Program-made: the position numbers and the translations under genes | Part shown: positions 5,646-9,287 of the stretch, one piece after another | How the letters are laid out: every line of letters begins with the position of its first letter | Position numbering within the stretch: the first letter of the stretch is position 1 | The notes under the pieces: generated by a model | The model's input: the letters and a program-made list of their open reading frames with translations, nothing else | Database searches by the model: none | What the model was told of the DNA's origin: nothing | Origin: Betaproteobacteria bacterium | GTDB taxonomy: Bacteria > Pseudomonadota > Gammaproteobacteria > Burkholderiales > Sulfuriferulaceae | NCBI GenBank assembly: GCA_003455595.1 | Contig: DMQT01000124.1 | Span: forward strand, 1 to 9,287 | Length of the DNA stretch: 9,287 bases | Direction: 5' to 3'

Positions 5646-7832
5646 ATGCTGGCGGAATTGAAACAGCGCATCATCGCGGGCGAAGTGCACAAGGTGTACA
5701 GCGCGCCAAAAATACTGGTGGTCGATGACGAGCCGTTGTTGCGCGATAGTTTGCGCGATATTTTGCAACACAATGGCTATGAAGCGAGCGTAGCGCGCAA
5801 TGGGCGCGACGCGCTGGTGCAAATTGCGCGGCAACAGTTTGATGCCATCCTGCTGGATTTGTATATGCCTGATGTGCACGGTACCGAGGTGCTGGATTTC
5901 ATCGCGCGCCGCGGCCTGGATACGCCGGTCATCGTGATAAGCGGTGACGATTCGGTGGATTCTGTAATTGACGCGTTGCGCGGCGGCGCGCAGGATTTTT
6001 TGCGTAAACCCTACCAGGCTGACGAGCTGCTCAAGCGCGTAGGCAATGTGTTGCAGCGTCGCCGTCTGGAACTGGAAAACCGCTCCATCCTGCAGCAAAT
6101 GGAACAGTCGGAAAAATGGCATCGTTTCCTGGTCAATAGCTCACCGGATTTCATCTACACGCTGGATTGTGAAGGGCATTTCAGTTTCGTCAACGACCGG
6201 GTTGAATCGCTGCTCGGTTTCAAGCCAAGTGAATTGGTCGGCCAGCACTTTTCCAGCTTGATACATCCAGACGACATAAGCCGTGCGCAGTATGTCTTCA
6301 ACGAACGGCGCACCGGCAAACGCGCTACCCGTTACACCGAGCTGCGCTTGCGCTGCAAGGAATGTCGCCCGCGCAATCTGGACAGCAAAGCGGTCACGGT
6401 TGAACTTAACGCCATCGGCATGTATGAAGAATCGGACAATAAATTCGCCTCGCGCTATCTTGGCACCTACGGCGTGGCAAAAGACCTGAGCGAGCGTAAA
6501 AAAGCCGAAGAGACGATTTACTATCAGGCTTACCACGATCTGCTTACTGGTTTGCCCAACCGCGTGTTGTACAAAGACCACCTTAATCTGGCCATCGCCC
6601 AAGCGCGCCGCAACGGCGAAAAATTTGCGGTGATGTGCCTGGATCTGGATCACTTCAAACTGGTCAACGACACGCTGGGCCATGTGTTCGGCGACGAATT
6701 GCTGCTGGCAGTCGGCTCGCGCCTGCGTGCCTGCCTGCGTGAAGGTGACACCCTGGCGCGCATGGGTGGCGATGAGTTTAGCTTGCTGCTGCCCGCGCTG
6801 GTCGGTAGTGACACCGTCATTGGCATTGCCGACAAAGTCATCGCTGCGCTTGGTCGCCCATTCCATATTGGCAATCGCGAGTTGTTTTCCACAGTCAGTA
6901 TCGGCGTGTCCATCTTCCCAGAGGATGGTGAAACCGGCGACAGCCTGATCAAGCACGCCGATATCGCGCTGTATCATGCTAAAACCTGCGGGCGTGACAA
7001 TTGCCAACTGTTTCACGAGGGCATGAGTGCGCCGCTGTCCAACCGGCTTTCGCTGGAAAACGACTTACGCCACGCACTGGAGCGTAATCAGTTCGTGGCC
7101 TACTATCAGCCGCAGGTTAATTTGCGCAGCGGCCAGGTGGTGGGGTTTGAATGTCTGATCCGCTGGCTGCACCCGGTACGCGGTTTGATCTCGCCCGTGG
7201 ACTTTATTCCCCTGGCAGAAGAAACCGGGCTGATTACGCAACTGGGTGACTGGATGTTGAATACCGCCTGCCATCAGCTCAAAACCTGGAAAGAACACGG
7301 TTTGCCACCAGTGCGCCTGGCCATCAATATTTCTCCGCGACAGATTGAACAGACCCAGTTTGTTGAACGTATCCATGCGGCATTGAACCAGCATGGCCTG
7401 CACAGCAGCATGCTGGAGGTCGAAATTACCGAAAATCTCATCATGAAAGACGTTGAGCACACCGTGGAAAAGCTTAAACAGCTGAGCGCCGGCGGCATCA
7501 AGATTGCGATTGATGATTTTGGTACCGGCTATTCTTCGTTGACTTACCTGAAGAAATTTCCGATTCATACCATCAAGATCGACCAGTCATTCATCGCCGA
7601 TATTGAGCGCGATGGCGATACCTCAATCGTGACAGCAATTATTGCCATGGCCAAAGGACTTAAACTTAACCTGATTGCCGAAGGTGTGGAAACTGAAAAT
7701 CAGCTGGCATTTTTGCGCAGCATGGAATGCGACGAGATGCAGGGTTATTTGTTTAGTGAACCGCTCAGCGCGCAGGCCGCAACCGAGCTGCTGGCGGAGA
7801 AGGTCTCATTGCAGGCGATGGTGGGGGGATAA
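5646..7832 (+). CDS. Response regulator with REC-PAS-GGDEF-EAL domains (cyclic-di-GMP turnover)
   Basis: This is a 728-residue cytoplasmic protein. The receiver domain (about 20-140) has acidic D27/D28, phosphoacceptor D71 in LLDLYMPD, S99 and K121 in RKPY. A PAS domain follows (about 155-290), with CxxC at 237-240. The GGDEF domain (about 295-460) has GGDEF at 374-378, so diguanylate cyclase activity is expected, and an inhibitory-site RxxD at 365-368 exactly five residues upstream. The EAL domain (about 470-715) has E502 in ECL rather than EAL, NISPRQ at 561-566, EITEN at 593-597, DDFGTGYSS at 623-631, K644/D646 and E679, so phosphodiesterase catalysis is also plausible. It lies 20 bp behind the kinase gene and ends 29 bp before a strong terminator, making a two-gene unit. 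Phosphorylation at D71 by the kinase, possibly with a PAS signal, probably sets the balance of c-di-GMP synthesis and breakdown. Net activity is unknown. Confidence 0.93.
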   Translation: MLAELKQRIIAGEVHKVYSAPKILVVDDEPLLRDSLRDILQHNGYEASVARNGRDALVQIARQQFDAILLDLYMPDVHGTEVLDFIARRGLDTPVIVISGDDSVDSVIDALRGGAQDFLRKPYQADELLKRVGNVLQRRRLELENRSILQQMEQSEKWHRFLVNSSPDFIYTLDCEGHFSFVNDRVESLLGFKPSELVGQHFSSLIHPDDISRAQYVFNERRTGKRATRYTELRLRCKECRPRNLDSKAVTVELNAIGMYEESDNKFASRYLGTYGVAKDLSERKKAEETIYYQAYHDLLTGLPNRVLYKDHLNLAIAQARRNGEKFAVMCLDLDHFKLVNDTLGHVFGDELLLAVGSRLRACLREGDTLARMGGDEFSLLLPALVGSDTVIGIADKVIAALGRPFHIGNRELFSTVSIGVSIFPEDGETGDSLIKHADIALYHAKTCGRDNCQLFHEGMSAPLSNRLSLENDLRHALERNQFVAYYQPQVNLRSGQVVGFECLIRWLHPVRGLISPVDFIPLAEETGLITQLGDWMLNTACHQLKTWKEHGLPPVRLAINISPRQIEQTQFVERIHAALNQHGLHSSMLEVEITENLIMKDVEHTVEKLKQLSAGGIKIAIDDFGTGYSSLTYLKKFPIHTIKIDQSFIADIERDGDTSIVTAIIAMAKGLKLNLIAEGVETENQLAFLRSMECDEMQGYLFSEPLSAQAATELLAEKVSLQAMVGG

Positions 7833-7861
7833 TAGACCGATTAAGATATTCAAGGGTAAAC

Positions 7862-7897
7862 AAAAAAGCCCCATACATGTGTGTATGGGGCTTTTTT
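7862..7897. terminator. Bidirectional intrinsic terminator between the c-di-GMP operon and tRNA-Phe
   Basis: A perfect 10-bp stem (GCCCCATACA at 7868-7877 with TGTATGGGGC at 7882-7891) has a 4-nt loop and is flanked by A6 (7862-7867) and T6 (7892-7897). The structure therefore ends in a U-tract on both strands. It lies 29 bp after the response regulator stop and 12 bp beyond the tRNA 3' end, so it can stop transcripts from both sides. Confidence 0.92.
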
Positions 7898-7909
7898 GTC
7901 ACTGCTGTC

Positions 7910-7985
7910 TGGTGGCCAGGGGCGGAATCGAACCGTCGACACGCGGATTTTCAATCCGCTGCTCTACCAACTGAGCTACCTGGCC
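7910..7985 (-). tRNA. tRNA-Phe (anticodon GAA)
   Basis: The minus strand folds into a standard cloverleaf of 76 nt including encoded CCA (7910-7912). The acceptor arms are GGCCAGG and CCTGGCC, the D-stem is GCTC/GAGC, and the anticodon stem GCGGA/TCCGC encloses the loop TTGAAAA, giving anticodon GAA. The T-loop is TTCGATT. In the T-stem GACGG faces CCGCC, so the second pair is an A-C mismatch; this is unusual and recorded as a finding. Discriminator A73 fits tRNA-Phe. The gene has its own promoter at 7998-8026 and the shared terminator just beyond its 3' end, so it is probably a single-gene transcription unit. Confidence 0.95.
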
Positions 7986-7997
7986 GTGAAGCCCGCC

Positions 7998-8026
7998 ATT
8001 AGACCCTGAGCGAGCTATTTCGTCAA
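7998..8026 (-). promoter_or_regulatory. Promoter of tRNA-Phe
   Basis: On the minus strand TTGACG (8021-8026) and TCTAAT (7998-8003) are 17 bp apart, each 5/6 to the sigma-70 consensus. They are followed by a GC-rich discriminator, GGCGGGC (7991-7997), typical of stable-RNA promoters under stringent control. The predicted start, near 7990, lies about 5 nt before the mature tRNA 5' end, leaving a short leader for RNase P. Confidence 0.7.
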
Positions 8027-8049
8027 GTTGTTTCCCCAAGATTGGACGT

Positions 8050-8082
8050 AAAAAAGCCGCTGACCGACGTTAGCCAGCGGCT
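8050..8082 (-). terminator. Intrinsic terminator of the acetate-symporter-like gene
   Basis: On the minus strand an 8-bp perfect stem, AGCCGCTG paired with CAGCGGCT, has a 12-nt loop and is followed by a run of T (complement of 8050-8055, sharing one stem base). It lies 25 bp after the symporter stop codon at 8108-8110 and upstream of the tRNA promoter, so it separates the two transcription units. Confidence 0.8.
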
Positions 8083-8107
8083 GGTGTAGCGCGTTTAAGT
8101 TCTACAT

Positions 8108-9287
8108 TCAGTGTGCGTGGATGCCGGTATTCTGGCGCACATAAAGCTCATCCCACATTTCGGCAGCGTGCGGATCACGATATAGCAGCGAACCCAGAAT
8201 GACCATCAGGAAACCCAGCGGGATCGAAATCAGTCCGGGGTTCTTGAGCAGAAAGAAGGGCTTTTCAAGGCCGACGATGCTGGTGCTTTTCCCTTCGTAC
8301 TGTTTCAGGTCGTCCTGGGCTTTTTTAATGGCCTTCTCCAGTTTGTCGATTTCGTTTCTGGTTTTTGCAATTTCCGCAGTGTCGATCATGCCGATCAGTT
8401 GGGTGTTGAGTGCTGCCAGCTTTTCCACGGCACCCGGCGTGGCTGGTTTGGCCAATGTCTCCGGTTTGGCGGGCTCAGCCTTTTTACATATGGCAAACAG
8501 CTCGCACACAAAACCTTCGCCAGGCTGTGCTGCCACGGCAGGTTTGGCTTCTATAGCAGGCTCGCCCAGTAGCACTGCGTTGGCGGCTTTCACCACGTCC
8601 TTGGGGTAGGTCATGTTGGGCGAAACCATGACCAGGGCAATCGCGGAAATCGCTCCCACCAGCATGCCCAGGATGATGCCGCCCGTATTGCAGCGTTTCC
8701 AGTGCAGGGTGAGGAGTACCGCCGGCAGGTTGCTTGAGGCAGCCACGGCGAAGGCCATGCCTACCAGGTGCGCGATGTTCTGGCCCTTGGCGGCGATGCC
8801 GATGATGATGGCGATAATGCCCACGATCACCGATGAGATGCGCGCCGCTTTCATCTGCTCATCCGGTGTCGCATGGTCGCCGCGGATGACACCCACGTAG
8901 ATATCGTGGGCCATCGCAGAAGCGGAAGCGAGTACCAGGCCCGCCACGACCGCAACGATGGTGGCAAAGGCGACGGCCGCCACAAACGCGAGGAAGAAAT
9001 TGCCGAGCATGGAATCAGCACCGCCACCCAGGTACTGGGCCAGGATAGGTGCGGCCATATTGCCGCCCTTATCCAGTCCGGCGATGTTGGCAGGGCCCAC
9101 GTTAATCGCCGCACCCAGACCCAGGAACAAGGTCAGCACGTAGAAACCACCGATGATGACCATGGCCCACATTACTGATTTACGTGCTTCCTTGGCATTC
9201 GGCACAGTGAAGAAGCGCATCAGGATATGCGGCAGGCCGGCGGTGCCCAGCACCAGCGCGAGGCCCAAGGATATCTGGTCGATCGGA
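8108..9287 (-). CDS. actP: ActP-like cation/acetate symporter, C-terminal part (runs off right edge)
   Basis: The frame is open from the right edge to a TGA at 8108-8110; codons continue upstream of 9268 (giving PIDQIS before LGLALVLG), so the start is outside the window. The stretch LGTAGLPHILMRFFTV, followed by KEARKSV, matches the signature region of ActP in the sodium:solute symporter (SSS) family, an inner-membrane carrier that takes up acetate and other short carboxylates with a cation. Membrane segments follow at about 9165-9105, 9015-8935, 8835-8770, 8760-8700 and 8680-8620. Before the final segment (about 8234-8180) is an insertion (about 8270-8596) that E. coli ActP lacks. It contains an Ala/Pro-rich stretch, two cysteines in FVCELFAIC, and a Lys/Glu-rich helical region. 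The insertion is typical of neither the core fold nor a broken gene, since the frame is intact. Substrate assignment to acetate is by similarity only. Confidence 0.85.
   Translation of the reverse strand, partial: PIDQISLGLALVLGTAGLPHILMRFFTVPNAKEARKSVMWAMVIIGGFYVLTLFLGLGAAINVGPANIAGLDKGGNMAAPILAQYLGGGADSMLGNFFLAFVAAVAFATIVAVVAGLVLASASAMAHDIYVGVIRGDHATPDEQMKAARISSVIVGIIAIIIGIAAKGQNIAHLVGMAFAVAASSNLPAVLLTLHWKRCNTGGIILGMLVGAISAIALVMVSPNMTYPKDVVKAANAVLLGEPAIEAKPAVAAQPGEGFVCELFAICKKAEPAKPETLAKPATPGAVEKLAALNTQLIGMIDTAEIAKTRNEIDKLEKAIKKAQDDLKQYEGKSTSIVGLEKPFFLLKNPGLISIPLGFLMVILGSLLYRDPHAAEMWDELYVRQNTGIHAH

Noticed and set aside
6141..7016. Open frame of 291 codons on the minus strand within the response regulator gene
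   Set aside because: It is antisense to the PAS and GGDEF coding sequence, which is clearly real; the product shows no recognisable domain.
9266..9268. TTG as the start of the symporter gene
   Set aside because: The frame remains open upstream to the window edge and the residues there continue the ActP family alignment, so the codon is internal.

Overview
The window looks like a chromosomal segment of a betaproteobacterium. The evidence is moderate-to-high GC content, a tRNA-Phe(GAA) with encoded CCA, betaproteobacterial-style protein sequences and an acetate-symporter-like protein with a long insertion. The genus cannot be fixed from the sequence alone; an autotrophic or environmental lineage near the Nitrosomonadales is a guess. 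No insertion sequence, phage gene, CRISPR array or other mobile element is visible, and nothing suggests recent transfer.

Left part (1-2269). The minus-strand start of a thiamine-diphosphate-dependent transketolase-like enzyme runs off the left edge. It is divergent from an IclR-family regulator. The 107-bp gap between them carries three related dyad sites built on TTTCACA half-sites. One overlaps the enzyme gene's ribosome binding site and one overlaps the regulator's start codon, so the regulator probably controls both genes. A convergent AEC-family permease gene ends 6 bp from the regulator's end.

Middle part (2383-7897). A minus-strand PBP7-type D-alanyl-D-alanine endopeptidase gene is divergent from a two-gene operon. 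The first operon gene encodes a soluble HDOD/GAF-like/histidine kinase. The second encodes a REC-PAS-GGDEF-EAL response regulator. Key residues of the kinase, receiver, cyclase and phosphodiesterase parts are all present, so the pair reads as a complete intracellular two-component route to cyclic-di-GMP control. A near-consensus promoter precedes the operon and a strong hairpin terminator follows it.

Right part (7862-9287). The same hairpin also faces a minus-strand tRNA-Phe gene, which has its own near-consensus promoter and a GC-rich discriminator. A second terminator follows the minus-strand 3' part of an ActP-like cation/acetate symporter gene that runs off the right edge. Before its last membrane segment this symporter carries an unusual insertion of about 105 residues, partly coiled coil, with two cysteines.

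The most interesting items are the HDOD-kinase/c-di-GMP regulator pair, the operator layout at the regulator/enzyme gap, and the symporter insertion.
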